From Candidatus Pantoea floridensis (GTDB lineage Bacteria; Pseudomonadota; Gammaproteobacteria; Enterobacterales; Enterobacteriaceae), in the NCBI RefSeq assembly GCF_900215435.1, contig NZ_OCMY01000001.1:1860001-1924000 (forward strand): DNA of 64,000 nt, given 5' to 3'. Shown piece by piece: positions 1 through 7,284 of the stretch. How positions within the stretch are numbered: position 1 is the stretch's first letter; each line of letters starts with the position of its first letter. The position numbers and the translations under genes are program-made. A model generated the notes under the pieces. It was not told the DNA's origin. It did not search any database and was given only the letters and a program-made list of their open reading frames with translations.

Positions 1-514
1 TATTCTCCTTAATAATACTGATCCCTTCCTGGGCGCGGCGGAGGATGTCAGTAGAGCGCAATAACGCGCCGGCATACTGCTCTTTTTGTTTTTCCAGCAT
101 GTCGAGAGTGGCTTTCTTGCTGCTTTCAAGCCGGCTAATAATCTGTGTAATACGTTCAAGCTGGTGATCAATATCCCGGCGTTGATTTTCACTGACCACG
201 CCGTTGTGGGTAGTTTTGCTGACGTCTATTTGGTAAATGGGTGCACCCGTTTCAATCATCTGCCCTGCAGTAACGAACTGCTTAACCACGACACCCTGAA
301 CGCTGGAATAGACATTAGCTGCGCGAGGATAAGTGGATATTTCTCCCGTGACGTTGATCCGACGGGTATAAGTGCTAGCAATAACAAAGGTCAGGAATAG
401 AGTAATAAAAAAGAGAGACAGCCCCGCAATGATCCAAAAAGGGATGCCGGGGAGCAGCAAGGCTCGACCGCGCCATTTCATTCTGTGATTCTCAACCGCT
501 TCCAGGCGAAACAA
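1..514 (-). CDS. CvaA/HlyD-family microcin secretion accessory protein (partial, N-terminal part)
   Basis: Membrane-fusion (periplasmic adaptor) subunit of a type I secretion system of the colicin V type. It would link an inner-membrane peptidase-ABC exporter to TolC. The visible 171 residues show a short cytoplasmic head ([18 protein letters not shown]), one membrane helix at about residues 22-45, a lipoyl-like segment ([16 protein letters not shown]) and the start of a coiled coil. The head, helix and lipoyl segment resemble E. coli CvaA as remembered. I chose the TTG start at 514 because TAAGGA sits 8-9 bases upstream and it gives the CvaA-like N-terminus; an ATG at 481 is the alternative. 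It lies 21 bases after the CPBP gene, as last visible gene of the microcin operon. The C-terminus and the expected CvaB-like exporter lie beyond the left edge. Confidence 0.88.
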   Translation of the reverse strand, partial: MFRLEAVENHRMKWRGRALLLPGIPFWIIAGLSLFFITLFLTFVIASTYTRRINVTGEISTYPRAANVYSSVQGVVVKQFVTAGQMIETGAPIYQIDVSKTTHNGVVSENQRRDIDHQLERITQIISRLESSKKATLDMLEKQKEQYAGALLRSTDILRRAQEGISIIKEN

Positions 515-535
515 TTTAGTATTCCTTACTCATTT

Positions 536-1186
536 TTAGTGGCCGAATAGATAATGTCCATTGACCACAATGCCGTTCATAAAGACATGCAGCAATACAG
601 GTAATAACAATCCCTTTGACAAGACTCTCGCAGCAACCAGCGTTAAAGAAATAAGATAGAGAAGAAAGAAAGGCTTAAACCCAGAATACTGAGTGTGCAG
701 CAGCGAAAAAATTAAGGACGTTACAAGCGCAGAGAATATTTTACTATTAGAAAAAACAGTTAACGCGCCAAATAACCCGCCTCTGATGGCTATCTCTTCA
801 TAAACTGGCACCATCAAAATATAAGATATTTGCGTGAGAATAAGCGTATAGAGCGGTAGCGAAATCTGCTGATGGCTGACAACGACTTCGCCTGTGTTAA
901 AAAGTACCTTTGGTATAACAAACTGAATTATTAAAATTAAAGAAAAAAATATAACAAATTGCATTAGTGTAAAGTTACCGACACCGAACCCCTCTTTCTT
1001 CTGAAATTTAAATAGATAAACGGGCACAATTACAAAAAACTCAACTATAAAGCCATACGGTAAAAACAATTCAGACGCAATTAATTCTCTTCGATTGGGA
1101 AAGAGCAACGGAACAGCTGTCAGTAGAAACATCAGAAGAAAAAGAGATACGTTTAACAAACCTTCTTTTTTAGTGTTTGTTTCCAT
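536..1186 (-). CDS. CPBP (CAAX/Abi) family intramembrane metalloprotease homologue in microcin operon
   Basis: Polytopic membrane protein of 216 residues with the three CPBP motifs: EE at 130-131 followed by R135 (EEIAIRGG), H164 in FSLLH, and H200 with N204 near the C-terminus (LLHVFMN). All putative metal-site residues are present, so it may be catalytically active. Family members occur in many bacteriocin loci, where some act in self-immunity and others in processing. It lies 30 bases after the candidate immunity gene and 21 bases before the secretion gene, on the same strand, so co-transcription is likely. The ATG at 1186 has AAGG just upstream. The gene is distinctly AT-rich compared with the chromosome to its right. 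Whether it protects, processes or assists export is inference. Confidence 0.85.
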   Translation of the reverse strand: METNTKKEGLLNVSLFLLMFLLTAVPLLFPNRRELIASELFLPYGFIVEFFVIVPVYLFKFQKKEGFGVGNFTLMQFVIFFSLILIIQFVIPKVLFNTGEVVVSHQQISLPLYTLILTQISYILMVPVYEEIAIRGGLFGALTVFSNSKIFSALVTSLIFSLLHTQYSGFKPFFLLYLISLTLVAARVLSKGLLLPVLLHVFMNGIVVNGHYLFGH

Positions 1187-1216
1187 ACAGCCTTTTCCCT
1201 TAGCATTATATCGTCA

Positions 1217-1429
1217 TCATGACACTTTGTATTTTTTTGCTAAAAAACTGTTTACCTTATGAGCCAGAGCAACAAAGGATAATAATGAACTGATAATGAC
1301 GACCAATTTTGACAACTCAGGTGGCGGGGTGTAAATGAAGAATTCTGCAACAACCCCAGCGCCACTAATAAATAAAAAACCAGTCATCAAAAACACAAAA
1401 AAAACAAAATTCTTGAATAAAAAGAACAC
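1217..1429 (-). CDS. small two-helix membrane protein, candidate microcin immunity protein
   Basis: Seventy residues with two predicted membrane helices (about 5-25 and 41-58), a short proline-containing loop (FIYTPPPELSK) between them and a basic C-terminal tail (AKKYKVS). I recognise no named family. Size, hydrophobicity and position directly after the microcin precursor match the usual layout of class II microcin immunity genes, so immunity is an inference from context. The start is a GTG at 1429, preceded by AGGAG at 6 bases spacing. A stem-loop lies between it and the precursor gene and could lower its expression relative to the toxin. Base composition is AT-rich like the rest of the operon. 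Confidence 0.72.
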   Translation of the reverse strand: MFFLFKNFVFFVFLMTGFLFISGAGVVAEFFIYTPPPELSKLVVIISSLLSFVALAHKVNSFLAKKYKVS

Positions 1430-1442
1430 GTCTAACTCCTAT

Positions 1443-1471
1443 TCACCCGCTCGCAAATAAGGAGCGGGTGA
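1443..1471 (-). other. stem-loop between microcin precursor and immunity gene
   Basis: Arms TCACCCGCTC (1443-1452) and GAGCGGGTGA (1462-1471) are exact complements around a 9-base loop. It starts 8 bases after the precursor stop codon. There is no T-run, so it looks more like an mRNA-stabilising or attenuating hairpin than a full terminator. Confidence 0.6.
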
Positions 1472-1478
1472 GGGTTAT

Positions 1479-1817
1479 CTATCGGCTGCAGGAACCGCCC
1501 ATCCCACCTGAATTACAATTTCCAGAGGAATTACTGTTACCGTTATTATTACCGTTGCCACTGCCTGTGAAACAACCCCCGGCTATCGCGCCACCGACCA
1601 TTCCCAGGCCTGCGCCGACGATTCCACCAGCGGCCCCAGCAATAGTGCCGCCAATGATGCCATTATTACAACCAACCACATAGCCGCTGTTGTAACCTGA
1701 GCGACCTCCAGCGCCACCGTTATTGCTATTGTTTTTACTATTTGAGCCCCGAGGGGGATCGTTACGACCACCACCACCAGAAATGAAGCTCAGTAATTCT
1801 CTCTCAATTACTTTCAT
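1479..1817 (-). CDS. class II microcin precursor with double-glycine leader and four cysteines
   Basis: A 112-residue precursor. Residues 1-15 (MKVIERELLSFISGG) form a double-glycine leader of the same length and pattern as the microcin V leader: charged/EL, then a hydrophobic run, then SGG. Cleavage after G15 would give a 97-residue peptide. This has a Gly/Asn/Ser/Arg-rich N-terminal part, a hydrophobic glycine-zipper core at about 46-83 (many GxxxG and GG pairs) and an Asn/Gly/Ser tail. Cysteines at 50, 82, 101 and 110 could form two disulfides, as in class IIa microcins. The serine-rich C-terminus that carries a siderophore in class IIb is not evident. The ATG at 1817 is chosen over an in-frame TTG at 1823 because AAAGGAG lies 6 bases before it. 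The following genes encode candidate immunity and export. I recognise no named microcin. Confidence 0.86.
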   Translation of the reverse strand: MKVIERELLSFISGGGGRNDPPRGSNSKNNSNNGGAGGRSGYNSGYVVGCNNGIIGGTIAGAAGGIVGAGLGMVGGAIAGGCFTGSGNGNNNGNSNSSGNCNSGGMGGSCSR

Positions 1818-1870
1818 AAACAACTCCTTTGTTCAATGTTGTAATCCCACATACCTATTCAGCGAGGAGA

Positions 1871-1898
1871 TTAATACCTCACTTTTTATTTCGTGCAA
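1871..1898 (-). promoter_or_regulatory. candidate sigma70 promoter of the microcin operon
   Basis: On the minus strand TTGCAC (1893-1898) is followed after 16 bases by TATTAA (1871-1876), about 55 bases before the precursor start. It is a plausible match only. No Fur box was recognised, so iron control is not indicated. Confidence 0.4.
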
Positions 1899-2195
1899 AG
1901 CGGTTTTTCTCGGAACTAATTAGCTGGTATTGTAATAAGAATCCAATAAAATAGCGTATTATTTGGCTAAACCATTGTTTTTTAGATTCAATTTAAATCA
2001 CCAGGCTCGTGCTATTTTTTTGCGATTTTATTCCTGGCAGATATCAAGATTAACATTAATCAGAGCAATGAGCGTAGTTACTAAAATTAAAAGAAGTGTT
2101 TAATGAATCTATTAATTCGTAGATGAAGAGTAGCGACAAAGTCATTGTTCCTTTGCCGTTTATGCTATTAACGCGACCCTTTCCTCAGAGTATAT
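1899..2195. other. AT-rich gap between microcin operon and MocR gene
   Basis: About 300 bases without a credible gene. Only very short open frames are present, with no ribosome binding site, tRNA, recombinase remnant or clear terminator. The sharp change from AT-rich DNA here to GC-richer DNA right of about 2190 marks the edge of the microcin island. Confidence 0.6.
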
Positions 2196-3632
2196 TTACA
2201 TCGCCGCTCCCAACGACAACTGGCACCACTGCCCCAGCTGCTGAATCGCCTGCTCCACTTCGGCATTCCAGCCAAAGCCGGCGTTGAGTCGGAAACAGTG
2301 ATCGTAGCGGTCATCAGTGGCGAAAATATGCCCCGGTGCGATACCGATGCCTGCATTACGCGCCTTAAGAAACAGCGCGCGCACGTTCAACGCGCCCAAT
2401 GGCATCTCCACCCATAACACATATCCTCCTTCGGGATCGGAGACGCGCGTGCCCGGCGGGAAGTAGCGCAGCACCGCCTGGCGCATGTGCTGGATTTGGT
2501 TTTTCAGCTCGCGCCGCAGCTTGCGCAGATGGGCGTCGTAGCCGCCGCTGCGCAGCAGTTCGGCAATTGCCGCCTGCGACAGCACCGAGGTTCCCATGCT
2601 GGTGGTGTATTTCAGCGAGGCGATTTTGCGCATGTAGTTGCTGCTGTGCACCCAGCCAATACGTATGCCGGGCGCGACGGTTTTCGAGAAGCCGCTGCAC
2701 AAAATGGCATTTGGGCTGAAGGCGCGCATCGGGAACGGACGACGCTCGCCAAAGGCGGTATCGCCGAAAATATCATCTTCGATGATCACCACATCGTTCT
2801 CGTCGGCCTGGCGGGCGATATAGGCTTTCTGCTCGTTAGGAATGCTTTTGCCCAGCGGATTATTGATGTTGTTAATGGTGAGGTAGGCCTGCACCGCTTT
2901 GCGCTGAAATAGCGACGTCAGTTTTTCAACATTCACGTAGCCTGCAGGGCCAGCCTCCACTTCAATCACGCGTAGATTGAGGTTATGTAGCATTTGCAGC
3001 AGCACAAAATAGCAGGGCGATTCCACTGCGACGATATCGCCAGGCTGCGTCGTCGCGCGCAGCGCCAGAGAGATCGCTTCAATACAGCCATTGGTGATCA
3101 GGATGTCATCTGCACTGATATTGCAGCCATAATCCACCGCCCGGCGGGCAATTTCGGTTTTCAATGGCATATAACCGGTGCCTTTAACCGTATTCCCCAG
3201 CAGCGCCGGTTTGCTGTAACCCATCTGACGCATCAGCAAGCCGATTTTCTTGACCGGATAGAGTGAAATATCGCCGTTCGCCAGATCCAGCCGCACGCGA
3301 CAGTCCGATCCCAGCATCGCCAGATGCAGTTCGGTTTGCTCGTCGAGCGGTGCAACGTCGCGCGCTTGCTCATTGATGACCGCCGGAAAAACATTATCGG
3401 CCTTGCGCGGCGCGACAAAAAACCCGGACTTCGGCCGCGCGACCGCGTAGTGCTCATCCTCAAGCGTACGTAATGTTTTTAGCGCAGTGGTCATACTGAC
3501 ACTGTGCTGCGTTGCCAGCGTGCGCACCGAAGGTAACCGGCTGTCGGGCGGCAGAGAACCACTATGAATGGCTTGTTTTATCTGTTCTGCAATTTGACGG
3601 TAACGACTGCCCTGTTCCGTTTCACCCGCCAT
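2196..3632 (-). CDS. MocR-type regulator: GntR winged helix fused to PLP aminotransferase fold
   Basis: A 478-residue fusion. An N-terminal GntR-type winged helix (about 10-75, with RLPSVRTLATQHSVSMTTA) precedes a class I aminotransferase domain. That domain has NNINNPLG, EDDIFGD and the PLP-binding lysine K317 in SGFSKTVAPGIRIGW. Length and motifs resemble E. coli YdcR. MocR proteins sense PLP or amino-acid-like effectors and often control a divergent gene set. Here the divergent set is the biosynthetic operon starting at 3823, so it is the likely pathway-specific regulator (inference). I chose the ATG at 3632, which has AGGGTGG upstream, over the in-frame ATG at 3671. That choice gives an N-terminus of usual length. 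Confidence 0.85.
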   Translation of the reverse strand: MAGETEQGSRYRQIAEQIKQAIHSGSLPPDSRLPSVRTLATQHSVSMTTALKTLRTLEDEHYAVARPKSGFFVAPRKADNVFPAVINEQARDVAPLDEQTELHLAMLGSDCRVRLDLANGDISLYPVKKIGLLMRQMGYSKPALLGNTVKGTGYMPLKTEIARRAVDYGCNISADDILITNGCIEAISLALRATTQPGDIVAVESPCYFVLLQMLHNLNLRVIEVEAGPAGYVNVEKLTSLFQRKAVQAYLTINNINNPLGKSIPNEQKAYIARQADENDVVIIEDDIFGDTAFGERRPFPMRAFSPNAILCSGFSKTVAPGIRIGWVHSSNYMRKIASLKYTTSMGTSVLSQAAIAELLRSGGYDAHLRKLRRELKNQIQHMRQAVLRYFPPGTRVSDPEGGYVLWVEMPLGALNVRALFLKARNAGIGIAPGHIFATDDRYDHCFRLNAGFGWNAEVEQAIQQLGQWCQLSLGAAM

Positions 3633-3822
3633 CTGTTCCACCCTATTTCGTGATGATCTGTGCGTATTCACCAGATTACATTCAAAGTACTTTAGGCTGC
3701 ATTAGTTAATTGAGAACCCTGCGCGCTGAAAAATTCATTCCGTAACCCCTTCGTGGCCCATTTCCGCTCGCTGCCGCCAGCAGGACAATTGCGATTTTCT
3801 TAGCCAAAGGATGAAGTGAAAA
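3633..3822. promoter_or_regulatory. divergent control region between MocR gene and biosynthetic operon
   Basis: 190 bases shared by two divergent transcription units, the place where a MocR protein would be expected to bind. I could not single out a convincing operator or promoter pair. AAAGGATGAAG precedes the ATG at 3823 and serves as its ribosome binding site. Confidence 0.4.
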
Positions 3823-5289
3823 ATGAATAATCTGTCCGCCATGATGAGAGAAATTGAAGAATATCTCACTGCCACGATTATCGACTCAGCCCAGCGTTGC
3901 TCGCACCGTCTGCTTGCCGCGTTACCCGATGCGGCCAATCCTGGAAACAATCGCGTACTGCTGGCTTATGGCGGCGGCAAAGACAGCAGCTATATGGTGG
4001 CGTATGTACGCTACATTCAGGGACTGATCTGGCAGCAGCACGGCAGCACGTTTCAGTTGCGCATCAGCACCAACCGCCATGCGGCGATGAACGACAGCGT
4101 GATGGAAAATATCGATCGCGTGTATCGCGCGTTGCATATCTTTGAAGATGACTTCACCGAATGTTTGGTAATCGATGGCCTGCAAATCCGCCCTTTCGAT
4201 CGTCATTTGCCCATGCCAGACAGCGTACGTCAGCAGAATCGCAACGATGTGCTGATGAATGGCCACCGTTTCCGTGCCGATGCGCGCTCTACCTTTTGTA
4301 ATGCCTGCAACCTCAGCATGGTGAACTCCTTTGGTTTGGCGGCGCATTATGACGGCGGCGTTGATGTGATCATCACCGGCGATTCACCGCAGGAACAAAC
4401 CGCTTATCTGGCGTGGGCGCGCCATCTATCACGTCTGTTTAATGCACCGGTGGCGGATAAGTCACGCGGCTTTAGCGGCTTCCTGCAAACCTTAGATGGC
4501 GTCGCTGAGCGCTACTTTGCTGATATTTACGGCGCCGATCAGGTGACCCCCGCGCACCGTATTACCTGGCAGCTGGTGCGCGATCCGCTGTTCTTCAACA
4601 TCTATCAAGACACCGCCTATGAAGCCGGCGCGCACTGGGCGCTGCTGACGGAATTTATGCATTTCCGCTTTGATGAGCTGATGTTCAGCTTTTCCGAATC
4701 GGACTGCGGCAACCCGACGTTAATGGCACATATTCGCGGTCTGCGTGCGGAGACGCTATTACAGCGTAGCTACGCCGAAGGCATTCGCGAATATGTGCGC
4801 TTTGCGCTTGGGTTAATGGTGAAAAAGGATTTCCCACCGCAGCTGATCGATGAAATGGCGGCACGTTATCAGGACGATGAAGCGATTAAACGCGCCCGTC
4901 AGCGCGCCGCGCAGTTCGCCGAGCAGGCTTTTGGTCTGAATGAAACCCAGCTGATTTGCATGATCTATTCGCCGTTTATCGCCGCAGGCCACCAGCTGAA
5001 AAACTGGCTGCAGCAGGTAGAGGATGCACCGGACGAAGCGGCAGTGCGCACGCTGCTGGGCGGCGATAACGACGATCTGCTGGTAGCGCAACAGCTGGAG
5101 CAGCTTTCTGGTTTAACCCTTACGCAAATGCGCCATTGCTGGCGCAGCGAGCAGGTGAGTTCACTGCTGGACAGCCAGCGCGGCGATGCGCTCTCACGCG
5201 TGCTGCGTTTTGATCCGCACAAAGTAGTGATTCAGGTGAATAACGGTGTGCTGCAAGACATCGTCACTGAAGTGATCTCCGGGCGTTAA
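3823..5289 (+). CDS. PP-loop (N-type ATP pyrophosphatase) enzyme of a small-molecule cluster
   Basis: A 488-residue enzyme with the PP-loop AYGGGKDSS (residues 48-56). Proteins with this loop adenylate a carboxyl, carbonyl or nucleobase oxygen and then add nitrogen or sulfur. A CxxC pair at C159/C162 (FCNACN) and ITGDSPQEQ further on recall sugar amidotransferase and thiolation relatives, which bind zinc or an Fe-S cluster. The C-terminal half (about 250-488) is helical and I do not recognise it. A separate class II glutaminase is encoded two genes later, so an asparagine-synthetase-like ammonia transfer split over two proteins is plausible (inference). First gene of the operon; the next starts 17 bases on. 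No E. coli orthologue known to me. Confidence 0.8.
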   Translation: MNNLSAMMREIEEYLTATIIDSAQRCSHRLLAALPDAANPGNNRVLLAYGGGKDSSYMVAYVRYIQGLIWQQHGSTFQLRISTNRHAAMNDSVMENIDRVYRALHIFEDDFTECLVIDGLQIRPFDRHLPMPDSVRQQNRNDVLMNGHRFRADARSTFCNACNLSMVNSFGLAAHYDGGVDVIITGDSPQEQTAYLAWARHLSRLFNAPVADKSRGFSGFLQTLDGVAERYFADIYGADQVTPAHRITWQLVRDPLFFNIYQDTAYEAGAHWALLTEFMHFRFDELMFSFSESDCGNPTLMAHIRGLRAETLLQRSYAEGIREYVRFALGLMVKKDFPPQLIDEMAARYQDDEAIKRARQRAAQFAEQAFGLNETQLICMIYSPFIAAGHQLKNWLQQVEDAPDEAAVRTLLGGDNDDLLVAQQLEQLSGLTLTQMRHCWRSEQVSSLLDSQRGDALSRVLRFDPHKVVIQVNNGVLQDIVTEVISGR

Positions 5290-5306
5290 CCCGGTAAGGC
5301 AACGCG

Positions 5307-6584
5307 ATGAGAAAGATTTTCCTGCAGATTGGCGCCACCCGCGATGGGCAAAATCCCTACTGCGCGGTGGCCAAACGCGAGGGCTATTTTACCGTGCTGG
5401 CGGAGATGGGCGATTTTGTCGATTACCAATCGCTAAGCATCCCGTTGCCGTTCGATCTGGTTGTGCGCCTCGATCGCCCGGAAAATCCGTGGGATGTGCT
5501 GCAGGCCTGTTTGCATGCCGGGTTAATGGAACATCCGCAGATCGTGCTGGCAGGCTTTGAGGCCTACAACACCAGCGCCGGGCGCGTGCGGGAGTTGCTG
5601 GCCGGGCCGGACGCCGCCAGGTGCTTTATTCCCCCGGATAAGTACGCTCAGCGCATGGCATTATGCAAAGCCTGGCAGCGGTTTCCGCAGCCGGAATTTC
5701 GCTTCTTCGCCTCACCGCTGAGCATCCGTGACGCGCGTGATGCCCTGCTCTATCCCTGCGTCGTCAAGCCCGTCGACGGCGGCGGCGGCCTGGGCATTTG
5801 GCTCGTCAAAGACGCGCAGCAGCTGAATGCGGTGATCAACAAGCTGGTCGATACCATGAATTACGGCGGTCGCGGCTTCAGCGGCTTTATCGTCGAGAGC
5901 TGGCTGGCTGGCGATGAGTACTCGCTGCAAGGCGTGGTGGCGGAAGGCCATGCGCTGGCGCTGACCTGCTGCCAAAAGGTGATCGAACATCACACCGATG
6001 CCGACGGCTGCGTCAGTTTTTACGAATCCGGCCATGTCGCCGTCGCGGCGCAGCAGCTGCCTGCCAGCTTCTCCAGCCTGATGAGTTTCTGCTGCGAAAC
6101 CTTTGGCTATCGTCAGGGCGCGTTTCACATCGACTTCATTATGGTGAACGGCGAACCGCACTTTCTCGAAATGGGCTTTCGGCTCTCCGGCATGGGCGTG
6201 GTGAATCTGGTGCAGGAAGTCACCGGCATCAACTGGGCTGAACTGGCGTTCCATATCGAAGCCGGTCACGGCCTGCCGCAGCTTGATTTCCCCGCCCAGC
6301 CGCCGGCGGTGGGGCGTGTACGTTTACGTCAGCGCCTGCAATATGACGCCGCAGAACGCTGGATCGCGCAGCAGCAGCGCGGTCAGCTGTTGCCGCCGCT
6401 CAATCTACCGGTGCTGGATGTCTCACCGCGATCTTCGCTGTATGCCGATCTAACCCGTCACGCCGGGATTCTGGCGACCTTTCGTCTTGCGGCAGAGAGC
6501 CGGGACGAGATTCTGGCGGTTTTCCATCAGATCCTCGACGTCTCATCGCTCACCACACAGAGAGATTTACTATGTGCAGAATGA
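5307..6584 (+). CDS. ATP-grasp ligase
   Basis: A 425-residue ATP-grasp protein. K154 in PCVVKPVDGGGGLG is the expected ATP-binding lysine with the glycine-rich flap. FIVESWLAGDEYSLQG supplies the central strand, and E288/R292 in FLEMGFRLSG match the metal and phosphate-binding end of the fold. Relatives couple ATP to carboxylate-amine bond formation through an acyl phosphate, for example in dipeptide and dapdiamide-type antibiotic assembly. The substrate cannot be read from the sequence. It probably joins the cluster's amino-acid building block to a second amine (inference). It overlaps the downstream amidotransferase gene by 13 bases, which suggests translational coupling. Confidence 0.85.
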   Translation: MRKIFLQIGATRDGQNPYCAVAKREGYFTVLAEMGDFVDYQSLSIPLPFDLVVRLDRPENPWDVLQACLHAGLMEHPQIVLAGFEAYNTSAGRVRELLAGPDAARCFIPPDKYAQRMALCKAWQRFPQPEFRFFASPLSIRDARDALLYPCVVKPVDGGGGLGIWLVKDAQQLNAVINKLVDTMNYGGRGFSGFIVESWLAGDEYSLQGVVAEGHALALTCCQKVIEHHTDADGCVSFYESGHVAVAAQQLPASFSSLMSFCCETFGYRQGAFHIDFIMVNGEPHFLEMGFRLSGMGVVNLVQEVTGINWAELAFHIEAGHGLPQLDFPAQPPAVGRVRLRQRLQYDAAERWIAQQQRGQLLPPLNLPVLDVSPRSSLYADLTRHAGILATFRLAAESRDEILAVFHQILDVSSLTTQRDLLCAE

Positions 6585-7279
6585 TTCTGGCGCACGGCCA
6601 ATTTGATGCCGCCGCGGTGCTGGAGGCCGCACGCGCCATGAGCTGCGGCGAAACCGCCACGCATGAAGGACCGATCAAACAGCATCCCAACGGCTGGGGC
6701 TGTTTATGGCTGGAGCAAGGCCACATCCGCACGCTACACGGCACCGGCACCTTCGCCGATGCGCTGCCGGGCATTGATGTTGATCGCCTGCGCGGACGCT
6801 TTTTGGCAGTACATGTGCGCCACGCCACTTTAAGTAAGAATCAGGGTATCGAATTTTCCCATCCGCTGTGGCGCACCAGCGGCGAAACCCAGTGGTACAT
6901 GATGCATAACGGGTTTTTGCCTACTGTGTATCAGCAATTAGGCATGGCCGCGTCGCGCTTCGATTCTGCCGAGTATCTTGAGTACATCGTTGATCGCGCC
7001 ACGCCCGCTGATTTCACCCGCGACTATTTGCGCAACAAAATGGCGCAGGTGGCGCCAGGCGGCAGTTCGGCGAACGCAATTTTTGTTACCCGCGAAAAAG
7101 CCTGGGCATGGCAGTGGCATCCCGCTGATACACCCTATCCCAACTATTTCACGCTGCACCGTTTCCAAAACAACAACACGACATTTATCTCTTCTGAACC
7201 TATTTCGGCACTGGGCACGGCGTCTGAATGGCGCCGCATGAGCAACCATGAACTTCATGAATTTCCTTTAGGGGAGTGA
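6572..7279 (+). CDS. class II glutamine amidotransferase (Ntn-type glutaminase)
   Basis: A 235-residue single-domain class II glutaminase. Cys2, exposed once Met1 is removed, is the expected nucleophile, and this fixes the start at 6572. Further hallmarks are HPNGWGCLW, VRHATLSKNQG and MMHNGFLP, equivalent to the substrate-binding and oxyanion segments of the family (YafJ/EgtC type). No synthetase domain is attached, so it either supplies ammonia to a partner, with the PP-loop enzyme encoded at 3823 as best candidate, or hydrolyses a gamma-glutamyl bond as EgtC does. Both remain open. The start overlaps the end of the ATP-grasp gene, and the stop is 5 bases before the next start. Confidence 0.83.
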   Translation: MCRMILAHGQFDAAAVLEAARAMSCGETATHEGPIKQHPNGWGCLWLEQGHIRTLHGTGTFADALPGIDVDRLRGRFLAVHVRHATLSKNQGIEFSHPLWRTSGETQWYMMHNGFLPTVYQQLGMAASRFDSAEYLEYIVDRATPADFTRDYLRNKMAQVAPGGSSANAIFVTREKAWAWQWHPADTPYPNYFTLHRFQNNNTTFISSEPISALGTASEWRRMSNHELHEFPLGE

Positions 7280-7284
7280 TCAAC

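Noticed and set aside
86..400. 104-codon plus-strand open frame at the left edge
   Set aside because: The minus strand encodes a clear CvaA-like protein over the same bases.
1583..1777. 64-codon minus-strand open frame overlapping the microcin gene
   Set aside because: A different frame of the same strand; it lacks a leader and is explained by the Gly/Asn-rich codons of the precursor.
1899..2195. Possible second microcin or regulator gene in the AT-rich gap
   Set aside because: Only frames of a few codons; no double-glycine leader or helix-turn-helix seen.
5712..6269. 185-codon minus-strand open frame in the ATP-grasp gene
   Set aside because: High G+C shadow frame; the ATP-grasp motifs lie on the plus strand.
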